A stretch of DNA of 64,000 nucleotides from Nephromyces sp. MM_2019 (Eukaryota > Apicomplexa > Aconoidasida > Nephromycida). Position numbers and translations under genes: made by a program. Position 1 is the first letter of the stretch. Each line of letters starts with the position of its first letter. The stretch spans positions 10,066 through 74,065 of the forward strand of contig JADHZB010001712.1 in assembly GCA_015657535.1 (NCBI GenBank). Direction: 5' to 3'. A model generated the notes under the pieces. That model saw only the letters and a program-made list of their open reading frames with translations. It did not search any database and was not told where the DNA came from. Below are positions 10,076 to 23,662 of the stretch, piece after piece.

Positions 10076-13000
10076 ATGGCGAACTCCAAGCAGGAAGAGC
10101 TTAAAACCGCTTCGAACCTCAAGCGAAGAGTTTCTGAAGTATCTGCTCTTGACAAAGCTGGAAATGTATTAAAGGTGAGGCGAGTATTTTTTTTGTATTT
10201 TTTTACTGTGCTCCAATAGAACTATACTAAGGTTTCTAATTGATGCCCTAAGAAGCATGCAGCCAGCTATTTTTACTAGCTTTTCAGCATGCTAATAATA
10301 ATCATGAAAAGTTTACCATCATTTATTTTTTGGTTCTGTATGCTACCTACAGGGATTCCAAGTATGGTGCGATATTGCACCATCGGTTAGCAATGAACCG
10401 GATACAATGTTTGCGAAGTGCGTAGTGCAGCCGGGTTCAACAACAACTGTTTTTCATTGTGTGCAAATCGAGCCCCCTGGATATGAGAATCAGGTATGGT
10501 GTGGAGGGTGTAAAAGCTTAAAACATTGGTTTCATTCATAATATTTGCGATAAATACACTCTTACGCTTTTAACACGCAGGCCTTTGATGCACCAGTCAA
10601 AAATGTGTGGAACTGCAATTCCCAAATCGACCCAATGACATACGGAGATATCGGCATGCTACCACATACGAACGTTCCCTGCGTACTAGACTTCCTCCGT
10701 TATCGATTTATGAAGAATCAAATATTCGTAAGTAAACAAAGAAAGCATATCTTGTGGCATCAGACCAGTAACAAATTTTAATCTCCACAATCTAAAGTAG
10801 CTTCAAGTATTAGATAAATTACACAGCAAAATCCACCGTGCTGGAACTATCTTGCGCTCTTGCAGACAACGGCAGATCCTCTAGTTGTCACAATAAATCC
10901 CTTCAAGGATTTAGGCAATGCTACCCCAGAATGGATAGCGCGGTACCGAGACGCTCTAGATATTACTAAGTTGCAGCCTCACGTATTTTACACTTCTAGG
11001 AACGCCTTGGATAATTTGTATGCTGTAAAGAAAAGTCAGACTATCATCGTATCAGGTAAATGGTAGAAGCAATATAAAAAGATAAAAGTTTTAGTTGCTG
11101 GAAATGAGCCACTTTACATTTATTCTAATAAATTAGGCGAATCTGGAGCCGGTAAAACAGAGGCCACCAAGCAGATGATGCGATTTTTCGCGGCTGCAAA
11201 ATCTGGGGCTATGGACTTGAGGATTCAGAATGCAATCATGGCGGCTAATCCAGTACTGGAGGCATTCGGAAACGCCAAAACCACTCGTAACAATAATTCC
11301 TCTCGTTTCGGAAGGTTCATGCAGCTTGATGTTGCGAGAGAGGGTGGTATTCGACATGGATCGGTTGTTGCATTTTTGCTTGAGAAGTCGCGTATTCTTA
11401 CACAGGTGCGTTAAAGCTTATGCATAAAAATATATGTCATGGCAATAAAATCTATTTCATTAGCTGAACTGTATTTTATTTCGCCTACGTGGGTTTCATT
11501 TAATTAACAATTTTCTTCTTAATGAAACGATTCTACATTAGATTATAACGTAATGACGCCTCTATCGTTGTTTTCAGGATGAACACGAGAGGTCCTACCA
11601 TATTTTCTACCAGCTTCTTAAGGGTGCTTCTGCACAGATGAGGGAACAATTTAAGCTCAAAGACATTAAATCCTACAAGTTTATCAATCCTCACTGCTTA
11701 GAAGTTGATGGAATAGTAAGCTGAAAACCATTGCTAATAAAATTTCTAAATGTAGCTACTAGATACGGCAGCAAAAAGTTATTTTGAGTTTAAAAAAAGC
11801 AGCCAATAAACGATACTTGGTCTTTACACTTTTTCAGAATGATTTACATGAATACGAAGATGTGACGAACTCTTTCAAATCGATGAATATTAGTCCCGAA
11901 AATGTTGACGCTGTGTGGTCCATTGTTTCCGGTGAGCCAAATTGCATGCTATTTGTTTAAGCCATTGCAGATTAAAGCACTTTGGCACGACTTATCACAT
12001 AATTGTACTTTTTATAATCAGGGGTTCTATTGCTGGGAAATGTCAATGTTGGCAGACGTGAAGCTTCCGGAGTGGAAGATGCTGCAAGCATAGAAGGAGA
12101 TGACTTGAAAACTTTAGAAGACGTAAGAATATGAAATAATGGCTAATGCTAGATATATATTTATGCGTGGTAAAACATTCCAGGAAATGTTGAAGGTTCT
12201 ATATATAATATCTCTCTAATAGCATAGTCAGGAAAATTTTTTTGCAGGCGTGCAAACTTTTATTCCTCTCAAGCGGCGAGATCTTACACGAGCTATTAGT
12301 CAAAACTACCTACGCAGGTTAGAAATGTATTGTTTTGGTCTGCTTATTATTAGCTTATTTTTAACTGGATGATACCAGTAGTACAATTTTTTATTATGCA
12401 GGTGGAAACAAGGTGGAGGGAGTGTGGAAGCAACAAGATACAGAGATTTTGAAATCTTCATTAGCAAAGGCCATGTATGAAAAACTTTTCCTTTGGATTA
12501 TAAGAAACTTAAATAAGAATATTGAACCCTCGGGTGGGTTCCCACAATTTATTGGTAAGAGAAAATCTTCATGACACGGTGCTGACAGCACGAAATGGGA
12601 AAGTTGATATCGAACTGTAGCTAATAGCTTTTTCACTGTCCCTTAATAATTAGGTATGCTGGATATATTCGGATTCGAGGTATTCAAAAACAATTCGCTG
12701 GAGCAGCTGTTTATTAACATCACCAATGAAATGCTCCAGAAGAATTTTGTCGATATAGTCTTCGAAAGGGTTAGCTCATTTTGCTTGAAGTAATTTGGAT
12801 GATATTGAGGTTAAGCTGGGAAGTCAATTTTAACATAATTTTAATATATTCAGGAGTCAAAATTATACTTAAGTGAAGGCATATCCTCTACGGAGCTGAA
12901 GTTCACTTCAAACGCACACGTAAGTATTTTGCTACTATCACATGTCACAGCATCTAGCTCATAATTAATGAATGCTATTACCTATCCCAGATAATAGACG

Positions 13001-14460
13001 CCTTGACATCTAAAGGCATGTCCATCTTGGACCTTTTAGAAGAGCAGTGCTTAGCCCCGGGAGGGACAGATGAGGTACTAGCAACTTAGATTGATCGAAT
13101 TTTACCCCGTAGAATTGTGCTAGTGTGCTGCTGCCGAGTCTACCTATTTTTGAATACTATATTATGATTTATTTATTCAAAGCTTAAAATGAAACCACGC
13201 TGAATTTCGCAGAAATTGGTTTCAAGCTACAAAAATAACCTAAAAAATAAAGAAGCTTTCCAGCCAGCTAAAGTATCGCCCAATGTAAACTTTATAATCG
13301 TCCACACGATCGGAGCAATCCAATATAATTCAGAGACTTTTCTGTTCAAGAATAAGGATATTTTACGTCCTGAAATTATGGAAATAGTACAGGTAACTAG
13401 GAATAACTGCACTCAGATCAAGACTAGCAAAAGCTCTTTGAAGAGCCATAAATTTCCTTTCTTACTCAACTTGTAACGAAATTAAACTGCTTTCAGAAAT
13501 CGGAGAATCCGCTAGCTAGGCAGCTTTTCGAAGGAGTTGTGATGGAGAAGGGTAAGATGGCAAAGGGTCTACTTATTGGCTCCCAATTCTTGAGTCAACT
13601 TCAGTCCCTTATGGAAATCATCAATGTAAGATTCATACTTATGATCTTCAAAACTATTTCATGTTAATATATATTGACTGGCTATATACTGTCTTATCAG
13701 AGCACTGAACCCCACTTCGTTCGATGCATTAAGCCCAATGATACAAAAAAACCCTTAGACTGGGTTTCTTCCAAAATCCTGATCCAGCTTCATGCACTAT
13801 CAATTTTGGAAGCCCTGCAACTGCGTCAACTAGGATATTCTTACAGGTTTGTAAAGCCACAAGTGCAGCATATCGCTCTTCGAAGCACAAAGCTTTTGAA
13901 TCAAATGCGGGGTTGTTTTATTAGCGCGCGAACTACTGTAAACCCAAAATGTTTCGTATTTTCAGGCGCAAATTCAGCGAATTTTTGTACCAATTTAAAT
14001 TTATCAACCTTTCTGCGTACGAAAATACTTCACTTGAAGGATCAGTCGCTGCGTCTATGCTGATTGAATCTTCTGGATTAGCGAAAAATGATTTTGCGGT
14101 AAGCTATAGCATAGCTGAATCGTGGTTTTACTCCAGGTTTGAACTGTAAAACCTACCCTTTTTTACCTACAGATAGGTAAGACTATGGTTTTTTTGAAGC
14201 AGCAAGCGGCAAAAGATCTAACTAAGCTGCAACGCGAGCGCCTAATGGCTTGGGAACCAATCATCAGTGTGCTGGAAGCATACTTCCTGAAACAAAAGCA
14301 CATGAAAAAACTAAGGGAGGTATTCCCTCATGTTATTAGAATTCAAGCACATCTAAGAAGGTATGTACTGGGTAAAAACTACTCCCAAAATTTTCTCACA
14401 ATAAGAAAGCTCTTTTTCAATGGATGTTGATTCCATTTTTCCAGGCAAATCGTGGAGTAA
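10076..14460 (+). CDS. MyoA: Class XIV myosin A (gliding motor heavy chain), 819 aa
   Basis: Short-tailed unconventional myosin that drives gliding and invasion from the glideosome, between plasma membrane and inner membrane complex. Nineteen exons with consistent phases: 10076-10174, 10353-10493, 10581-10727, 10866-11055, 11137-11405, 11578-11715, 11838-11931, 12022-12122, 12248-12317, 12402-12554, 12654-12769, 12854-12919, 12991-13074, 13213-13392, 13497-13625, 13701-13846, 13966-14098, 14173-14360 and 14445-14460. Visible motifs: P-loop GESGAGKT (about residue 193, split by intron 4), switch I NNNSSRFG (about 242), switch II DIFGFE (about 471), and the conserved [12 protein letters not shown] segment. 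The neck has a degenerate IQ-like helix ending RIQAHLRR, where MLC1/MTIP-type light chains bind. The protein ends QIVE a few residues later, the very short tail typical of MyoA. Length matches the family. No broken residues were seen. Confidence 0.97.
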
Positions 14461-17003
14461 TAGAAGAGTGAGAAGCGCACCACGCGATTTTCTGGGAAGA
14501 CGCCCTAGTAAAAAGTCTAAAATTTCACCACTTAGTAGGCAGCCAGAAAGAAGACCCGTTGTAGCAGCTTCTAATGCTGCATGCCATCCAGCACACAAAG
14601 AGAGAGTGCAAAATTTATGCATGCTATGTTGTACGACTATGTTTGACTAAGCGAAGAGGGGAAAACTAAGTGCTTCCGCTAAAACACACCCTTACTTGTT
14701 GTATTATATCTTGAATAGAGCGCGGCTTAAACGCCTGCAATATTGAACAACTAGCATGACTTTACGAAAATCATCTGCATCACTGTCACCGCATGTTCAT
14801 TAACGAGGTGGCAGACAAAACAGGACTAATATACATACAAATGATGCTCTGGCCATTCACCATGCACGCCTGCTGAGTTAATCGCTGGCTGCGGCGCGTG
14901 AGCGTAGCACACCAGAAGCGGAATGCGTAATGTTGCATTTGCTAATCGCCGTGAATGGTGCGGGGGAAAAGACCAGTTGCATAAGAGAGAGGTTCTAATT
15001 TGCTTATCATTTGCTAAGGAGAATAATTGCAGCGGAATTCAACGCTCAAAGCAGTCCTTTTTTTTAAGAGCTTCTTAGCCGGGCACGAAATATCAAAAAT
15101 TTATGCTAGCTTTCAGGGCTGTTACTAGCTCAAGCGTTCCATAGTAGATTAGTGCGCAAAATTATCCTCGTTCATGGACATATTCTCTTTTCAGTAGAGT
15201 ACTCTAGAACTTGCTTTAATTCTTTAAAATATCTATAATGCTATTAAGTTTTTGCTGGGCCGGGTGAAGTGTTTAAAATTGCCTTGCTACGATATTTTAA
15301 TGCAAGCTTTACATCGCATAGTAAATCCTTGAAGATTCACACTTGACTCTTTGATGGGGAATGAACTAAAGAAAAAAAACCTCCTAAAGCATCTTGTAAT
15401 TGAGTTCTACTTGCATGAATAAGTTATATTCCTGCATATTTAAAAAGAGCTAGAGTAGTACAAAGCGTGCAGGCGACGATTTTGCGGAAGGAAATTGTCA
15501 TCTTGCGACGCTCTACTGCTACAAAATGAGAAATATGACTGAGTAGTGACCTTTAAAGCGTATATTTGAAAAGGTTGCTTCAGCTTACATTCTTGATTAT
15601 AACTACAGATTGTAATTTGCTAGCAAATCATGTGGCTATTTTCTTCGGGATGTTCTACGCCATTTCTTGATTCCTCATCGGGGTATTTTTCAGGAAATAT
15701 CTTTGTAATGTGACTATTCAATATCAAACTACTATGCAATACGTGAAGGCTTCCGAAGAAGCCAATGCATTGAGAATGCCACAATGAAAACAAGGTGGTT
15801 AGCTCGAGTAATCACAATTACGATACTCGCAAATTTTTGCTGTAACGGAGCTTTTTTTTTCTATTAAAGTTATAGTTACCATCAGTTGAGCCTTCGGTGT
15901 TCTTTCGAAAAAGAAGATACCGTCACTCATTCGCAACATTACGGAAGCTTTGGTCAGAAAAGGTTAAGAAGGACTGCCAATCTTCATTATCATGGAAAGC
16001 AAACTATGGCCGGAAGTCCATACTTTATAATAAGTAAGAAAGACATTAGGGCACCTCAGTAAGACTCATTGTAGCGAATCGTGCCGGACACAAACATTTC
16101 AAGACCACTTGCCAGGCTCAATAAACGTTTTAGGCTTTCATTTTTAAGGACGCAGCGCCTAAAATGATCATCGCTCAAGCCTTCTGCTGGAAAGTATGAT
16201 CACTAGGTACTCCACCTAAGTCATAATCTTATAATGGTCAAAAAGTACACTTTGGTCCAATGTTCAAGGTATAGCGATGATAGAAAAAACAGGAGTGGTC
16301 GCTAAGGCTAGCCAGCTTCTCTAGGAAGTCTGCGTGCAAGGTATACGCCATTTCACTACATGGGCAGTCGTAGAGCTATTAGATATGAAGCGGGGACCAT
16401 CAAGATCTTCACAGGGTGGATCCACCAAATTTATGGGGATCCCGCAAGTACCGTTTTCCAGTCCAGGAGCGCACTATTAAAGCGGGCCTAGGCTTGGTAC
16501 TCAACTCGTAATAATTCACCTGCACCCGCGAAAATGCAGGGTTGCAATGTCAAATTATGCGGCTTACATTAGACCTCCTTACACCCGCTTGCTACGTCGC
16601 AGCACAGCTTTTTGCATTTGGTACACGCAACCACAAGGTTGAATTTATTTACAGGCAAAGGGGTCACACCTTCACGAAATAAAAATAAAAACAGTAAAGT
16701 GTTAAGTTCATGAGCTATGTAGTGAGGTCTTACCATTGTACAAGCATGCTGAAATTACAGAAATCAGTTTGATGGCCAGCGTATTTAATAGAATCACATC
16801 CGTACACGGCTACGGTAATTGCATTGTGTTTTGTGGCTAGTTAGTTTAATAGACCCGAGGCGCTGTTCTAGAGCCCACCAAGGCTTTTTCATTTGCTTCC
16901 GCATTAGCTTCTTCAAATACTCTACTGATGGCATAAAACCTCATTTTAACTTGCACAAGCTCATATTAGGTTAGTACATAGCATATCTTCGAAATAGAAT
17001 AAA
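14461..17003. other. Intergenic region between MyoA and the perforin-like gene
   Basis: About 2.5 kb with no ORF of convincing composition on either strand. An open frame with a basic composition overlaps the MyoA 3' end (14420-14650); it is discussed as a possible alternative tail. It must contain the MyoA 3' UTR and the next gene's promoter, but I see no diagnostic motif. Confidence 0.6.
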
Positions 17004-20000
17004 ATGAGGGCCATCTCAGAAAGGGTCCTGTTCTGCGGGTCCCTACTGCTATTCTTTAAACTGGCAACAATTTTTCAGCTTACGTGGGATTCTCAGTTTA
17101 CCCTAGCTACGGCAGCAGGTAATCAATGCCATAATGTTCTACGCTATATTTCATACTCATTTTATTAATTCATTTACTACCTACAGCCGATAATTCGCTC
17201 TTCCAGTTTGCAACTGGCGAGAGAAGAGATATCTCCAAGTTACAGTACGCACCCCAGGATGGAGGTATTCCAGTCGAAAGCTGGCTGCATCCCTCGTTTT
17301 TACCATTTAAGTCTGCTCTAAAGCCGAAAAAGAAACGGAAGCCACGAAACGATAGCAATAACACTTCTCTCCAGAGTTCATTAGCAGCATTGCTTACGCC
17401 TGGCGCTAGCGGAAACGAAAAAGAACCAGAAACAGAGCCAGAACCAGAAAAAGAAGAATCCGAAGATAACGACGGAAGCGCAACACTTGATGCGCTTTCG
17501 GATGAACTCAACTCGTTGCTCCCCGATGTTGATGATGGGCTTCCGAAAAATATAGAAGATCTGCCACATGCACTGGGAAGGGATGTATCCCGAGGCGATG
17601 ATGAACAGGATAAGGAACCCTTTACGCTCAAACCTGGGGGGTCTAAAGGAACTATTCCAGGATTGAGTTAGCGAATTAATAATTTTCGTGTGCATTGTTG
17701 CTTTTTCCTTAGCTTTTCTCAGCAGAGTACACCACCCCCGTATTTTTTATCATATATTTCAGATTACTTGGGTACGGGGTATGATCTTATTTTCGGGAAT
17801 CCGATAGGAGATCCCGTCACAATGCTTGATCCTGGGTTTAAACCACCCGTGGTTGATCTGCAGTGGAGCGATTCCCCCAAGGGAATCTCTAATGACCTTG
17901 TCACAATGCATCCACTTGGTGGCTGGGTGCGCGATGAAGTAGCATGTCGCAGGGCAGAAACGGTAAGTTAGAACGGTGCTCCATATTTTTTTCTACTCAA
18001 ATCGCTATCTACAAACAGTTACACCTTAATGTGAGAAACTGCTGGAAATTGATTTCGCTTCGAAATTATTTCTGCATTGCTCTCGAGTAAGTCTTAGGGT
18101 CCTTAGATACTCAGTCATGCCCTCGTAGTAATTTTCGTTCAGATGCAAGATGTCAGCAATGTCACCGATTACCGAAATTCCTTATCAGTTGATGCTTCAG
18201 TTTCGGCAAGCTACGGGATAATGCCTATTAGCTTTTCCGCTTCTTCTAGTTTCCAAAAAACGGCTAGGAACCTAGCTGCAAAAAATTCAAAAACTTTTAT
18301 ACTTAAGATTTATTGTACCCGTTACGCCGCTGGTTTGGATCCTGAGCCTTTAGCATGGTAAGTTTCGACACTATGATGTTTCACCCAATTCTTTGAAGGA
18401 GTGCACCACGAAAGATTTAAATGTTATCACCTTCTAACAATGTATCTCCTTAGGCATACTAGGGATTCATTCTTTGATGCAGTGATAGCGCTGCCACAAT
18501 TCACCGGACTGAAAGAAGATTCAGCCTGCCAGCCTCCGGTCTTCAGAGGAAATGAAGATGACGAGGCATGTAAAGATAGCGTGCGACCTTGGATGGACTT
18601 CTTCAAAGTCCGCGGGACGCACATCGTAAACACAGTTCAGTTAGGTACAATGCATTTATGAAACCGTTGACATGTGCACTATTTGTGTTCTCGTTTTTGG
18701 TAAGTGAAATCGTTTCATCTTTTGCTGCGTTATGAAATGTTTTAGGTGGGAAAATGACAAATCAAATAGATATCAAGAAAAGTGCTCTGAAAGAGATGCT
18801 GTCCCAGGGACTTGACGTATCTGTCGAAGTCCAAGCATTCGCGGCATCAGTGTCCTCAAGCGTGTCAACCAAGTCAGCAAGCAGCGAGGGCAATAAAAAA
18901 TTAGGTATGAAAAAGGTCACGACAGTTTTAGGGGGCCGCCCTCCTAAGGATGTCAATGATCCCGCCCAACTGAGCGATTGGTCATTAACTGTTGAACAGC
19001 TCCCCATGCCGGTAAAAGCATAAAATATCGTGGAGATACTGAACTACTTCGTACAGTGCTACCAGTCTAATAATTCCTCGTATTAAATACCACAGCTGGG
19101 TGACTTTTTTTCACCAGTACCTTTCCCCATTGTCTGAACAAACTTTCTGTGCGGTCAAATAGGTTAAAATTAGCCTGACTCCCTTTTCGGCTCTATTCGA
19201 ATTCGCTGGCAAAAAAGACGATTATGACGCCGCATTTGATTATTACGGGAAAGCGTTTGGAATGTCCCAACAAGACCTGGAGGCACTGGTTGGAAAACCT
19301 GAAAATTTGTCCAAGCGTGTAAGTTCATAGAAATAATTTAATTTGCTCTAGTGCGATGATACCGGTGCCCACCCGGCAAAAAAAGCATGCTTTTTGCCCG
19401 CTGCCCATGTTCTTGTCTTAAAATGGGAAACCTCCTATCACTTAGATCCCCACAACAGTTGCCTTCTGACGCGCAGCTTAAAGTGAATTAGTATATATGA
19501 ATTTTTTTAATACTACGGAATCCGGAAAACGCGATATTGATGTTATCCCAACTTTCTGCAGCTACAAAAGGCGGTGACCATTGGATATTCGGGACCCCCG
19601 CCAGGCTTTGCTGTATGCCCTAAGGGGAAGATTCTTCTTTTTGGGTTTGCCTTACATACAGACCCACACATTGGAAAGAAGGGTCAAACGGAGTATCACA
19701 TGAATATCTGTAAAGCTGGAAGGTAAGGAAAATAGCTTTTGAATGCTCACTTCTCAACAAAAATGTTGCAATTGAACCTCCTTGAGTTGCTGACAACCAA
19801 CGAATTTACGGAGCCTGGACTTGCAATTTACAGCGAAAAATGCGATGGTGTTGGAAGCAAGCGAGACAAGTATGATGATTCGAGAATTTGGGCAGTCTGT
19901 GGAGAAGAAGAATTACCTTTTTTTTCCCAGCAGATAGCACAAAAGTCTGGTGCTCCGGTAAGCACTATGATATTATCTAGCACATGAGTAGATGTTCTCC

Positions 20001-21306
20001 CAAAGGTCTTACGTAACACCTGCATGACCTCTAGAGCCTAAGCGAAATGTACCCACCTAGTACGAATAATAAGATATTGCAACATCGGCGTAGCACCAAG
20101 TATATCAACGAACTGTTGAACAACTTTGTTAACACCGATAGGCTACCGCGACCTGCCCAAAAGGCATGAGGATATCTTTCGGATTTGGCTTATCTACCTC
20201 CGGAAGCAATAGGGGAGCCGGCATGATAGACATATATCCCTGCAGAAACGGTATAATATCGAACAGAATATCTTATACGTGCATACGTAGTAGAAATTTT
20301 GTAATGATCTTCTGCATCCATACGCAAAGGAAGCAAAAGAAATAATGCATGATTACAATACCAAAGTTCTTCAGAAAAATATTTTGCTGACAGATTGTCT
20401 CCTGTAAAACATACTCTAATTTTCAGGGCAGCGTAGCTGCACGAAACCGGGGGTAAGGCTACAGGGTAGGTATACGGAAAAAAATTATGTTTGGATTGCC
20501 TGTTTCAATGAGGATGCAATGGGTTCCGAGGTACGTGGAGCTGAATTTTCCATCTACTAGAAGCCTCTGCGTACGTAGTTATTCTTATTCCAGCCCTTGA
20601 ATTAGATTCAATTACTCTGAATATTCTTCTAGATGTAGCGCATGCGCAATGAGTGCCCTTGTGCACAACTGAACTAGATTAAGTTAAGATCATGACTGAT
20701 TCGCACGTCTATTAAATAATTTTTAACTGAGAGTCACTCTAACCCCCATTGGCTCCAAGTTACATATCTCAGGAATACCTTTTCTTTCGATGCCTTCTTT
20801 ATAGGATATAGCAAGCATCGCGTCGGCCGAGCACAGAGGGAAATGCCGTGACAACAAGGACAGAAGCATAACTATTGGGTGTCCATCCGGTGCTTCCATG
20901 TTATCGGGTAACTACAATATCAAGTTGCTACCTGAATTAAAATTTTAAACTAGCCTAAGCTTGTAAAAATGCAGCAAAACGTAGTACCTGAGGCTACATT
21001 TCTAGCCAAATGTATAACAACCTGCTCTACATTTGCAATGATATACCAGGCTTTGCTTTTCAAGTTCACACGAGATTCTCGATAAACAGCGTTAGAAAGA
21101 GCTTCACACTCTGCCAAGACAAACGCCCAGGAGCCAAATGCACGTCTGTAGGTAGTAAGGCGTGTCACCGTGGCACCTTGTTCTACGAAGGTAACTATGA
21201 AGGATTTATAAGTTTTGGTATATGTACAACGGAAGAAGCTACAAGTAAAGAGACCGCTGGCAATACAGCCGTCAAAAAGAAAAATACAGCCGCGAAGACA
21301 GGATAG
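17004..21306 (+). CDS. PLP1: Apicomplexan perforin-like protein (MACPF domain), about 826 aa
   Basis: Secreted pore-forming protein of the MACPF/CDC family. Apicomplexan homologues are stored in micronemes and permeabilise host or vacuole membranes. Thirteen exons with consistent phases: 17004-17118, 17187-17666, 17763-17962, 18143-18357, 18454-18644, 18746-19011, 19163-19318, 19562-19722, 19834-19957, 20142-20250, 20427-20530, 20805-20907 and 21050-21306. Exon 1 encodes a hydrophobic N-terminal signal segment. Exon 2 is a low-complexity spacer, basic then strongly acidic (EPETEPEPEKEE). The MACPF domain runs from about residue 200 (YLGTGYD) to about 520. It carries the signature GTHIVNTVQLGGK (split by intron 5) and two helix-forming regions rich in S/A. 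The C-terminal third has three Cys-containing beta repeats (CPKG, CPKG and CPSG motifs) of the apicomplexan APC-beta type. It ends in a lysine-rich tail. The frame is intact. The symbol is by similarity to the PLP1 subgroup. Confidence 0.92.
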
Positions 21307-23662
21307 AGAAAGTGAACTGGAGCACACCCGATACTTCCGTACAGAAGTAGCCCAATTGCCCGTTCTTCACGCTGCCATACATCCTCAATTCACAACAGTG
21401 AACTGCATGCCACCAGGAAATAAATCTGACTACACCCACAGAATGGTAGAATCCGCCCAATTGCGTCATTCACATTGGTCACGTGCTTCCCTACAACAGC
21501 CCCAATGCAGCAACGTACCTGGAAGAAACTGCTGCTAGAACGATCGAAATACCGGAGCGGCAGTCTCTGCTCTGGTAACACTACCCACTCTTACAATTCT
21601 TCAGCGCTACTGCAGCACAAAGCTCAATAGCGACACGAAAACACGCCCATGGCAATGTTGCAGTACCCCGGAGAAAATTCTCACTCACTCGCAGATGCGA
21701 GTAGCTCAGCATCAGACGTCCACTGTTTTGAATTAACATAGAGTTTTCTAAAAATTATCGTTTAATTATAGAATATGTAATAGCTCGATATCACCTCACA
21801 AAATGGAGTTGAACCGAAAATTATAAAATTTAAACTAATAGGATGATTTTTCCATTCGCTGTGGTGCATCTTAGACTGCTGCACGATCAAAAATCGGCGA
21901 CCGAAACAAAAGGCTGAGACGTGAAGCGGGCACGGCTAGGCACAACGCCCACACTACCCCACACTTGAACCCCAGCAGATGATTGTATTACATTTCCAGC
22001 ATTGCTTCGATTAAGATAATCTAATCTGCTCACTTCATCGCGGCACAAATTATATCCAATACCACCGAAAGGCAAACCGCACGAAACCGTAAAGCAGTGC
22101 TTGGATAAGTCATCTCGCTGCATCGTTCCTCAGCACAGCTTTTATGTAGTGCAGAAGGGTACACCTACCAAGCTGCTGAAGCTACACTGGGATTTAGCAG
22201 CGTCTCCATGGCAAGGAATACAGTAGTCATACACGGGGCTGCAAACGTTAGTAAGTACCGTGGCCATCGATATGCCGCAGAAGACACATAATGGATGGCT
22301 CTAACAAGACCATAACGAAGAATTATTAGAGTAATAAGCAATGTAGCATTTTAATTTGGGCCCAATTAAATTTCAAGAGTTGGGCTAGGCGGTGCACTAC
22401 CGTGGCTTTCAAAGATTTCGTGTCCTCAATTTACTTCAGTGATAGAATGGCAATATAGCGCCTGGAAACGCTACTGCATTGCCAAAGTGTCTCTTACGGC
22501 TTAAGAAAACCCAACAAACCACTACTACCTGCAAGCTCATAAGCAAGCTTGTACTACTAGTGGTTAGCTATATACAAAAGCATATGGGGTTCATGGTTTC
22601 ACTTAGCCAAACATATAACCTCTAAATGCACAACGAACCAGCTTAGATTGAGAACTTTTAGCAAGCCTTGACAAGACAAAAAAAAGTTCTTAAAATAACT
22701 TATTCCGCATAAATCGCGAATAAAATATAAATGCCGCGAAAAAATGATACATAAACAGAGATGCATAATCCCGATTCCAAGAACTTCAGATAAGCATCTT
22801 AACTTCACTTATTCAAACAAAGCGATTCAAGAATTTAACAGGCCCATAGTAACAAAAAAGGCAAGCTGCACTGAAACAAAATCAACCAGTATATGAATCT
22901 GAAGATAAAAATAGTCAAACCTTCACAGCACGCTATTCCGTGACCCCCGCTAATTAAACATAACCAAGCATTCTACAGTTTCAAACGCAACAAAACTAGC
23001 ACATCATAAGAAAATCAGCAACAGCTCGAAAATATAAAACGCAAGCTACTTAGGTGCACAAGTCCGTATTAAATTTAGGCCAGTCAAATAAATTCGAGCA
23101 AATAAATACATCAACCGAAAGTGTTAATTTTTCAGTTACGCTCCCATAGTCTAAAAAAATATCAAGTATCTGAAACATACGTCTCCAATTCGCGAAGCAT
23201 CAAATAAAGCAAATAACAATAAAACATCAACTGTTAAGCTTCAGTTTCGATAACAGTAGCTTCAATCAAAAATTTTGCAAATTCCACTTGCACAATCGGA
23301 ACATTGTCTCAGTCACAGGAAAAGATTTACCAATGAAGCACCGGCTTATATAGATACCAAATCATTGAATGACCGACATATTCACATTCATTCCCCCAAT
23401 ACAGATGCTTCACAAGCCAAAATCGATCATACGAGAACTCGTCACAACAAGCATAGCAGACACCATAACATCTGTAAATATTTTTGTTAAGACACCAGGT
23501 ATGAACCGTCTGTATAGGTTGGTAAGTCCTCATTTACGATACTCTACATATCTCATTGTGCAGCATCCCTTTAACAGCAACAATGTGTTCATTTTATCTA
23601 GCAGTATCTACAGACCGCTTGAAAGTAACAGAACTATAAAGCCAAATAATTCAACTATATTA
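21307..23662. other. Intergenic region between the perforin-like gene and RPL17
   Basis: Apart from the 78-residue minus-strand ORF at 21887-22123, nothing coding-like was seen. The right part (22800-23660) is A/T-rich and includes the RPL17 3' flank. The ORF at 23369-23686 on the plus strand has no coding character and runs into the antisense of RPL17. Confidence 0.55.
21887..22123 (-). CDS. Possible small protein, 78 aa
   Basis: A single frame with a genuine ATG, an in-frame TGA nine bases upstream of it, and a TGA stop. Composition is balanced (FTVSCGLPFGGIGYN; SSAGVQVWGSVGVV), with few low-complexity runs, unlike chance ORFs nearby. It has no signal peptide or membrane helix that I can see and I do not recognise the family. 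It could also be an exon of a longer gene, since a TGGGGTAGTG sequence inside could act as a donor. It lies tail-to-tail with the perforin-like gene. Confidence 0.35.
   Translation of the reverse strand: MQRDDLSKHCFTVSCGLPFGGIGYNLCRDEVSRLDYLNRSNAGNVIQSSAGVQVWGSVGVVPSRARFTSQPFVSVADF

Noticed and set aside
10431..10445. GGGTTCAAC-type B-box hinting at a tRNA gene (also GGTTCGACT near 7297 and GGTTCAAAT near 44811)
   Set aside because: None has a matching A-box or acceptor-stem pairing at the right distance; two lie inside confident exons.
20950..21327. Minus-strand 125-codon ORF
   Set aside because: It is antisense to the last exon of the perforin-like gene, whose frame has family support.
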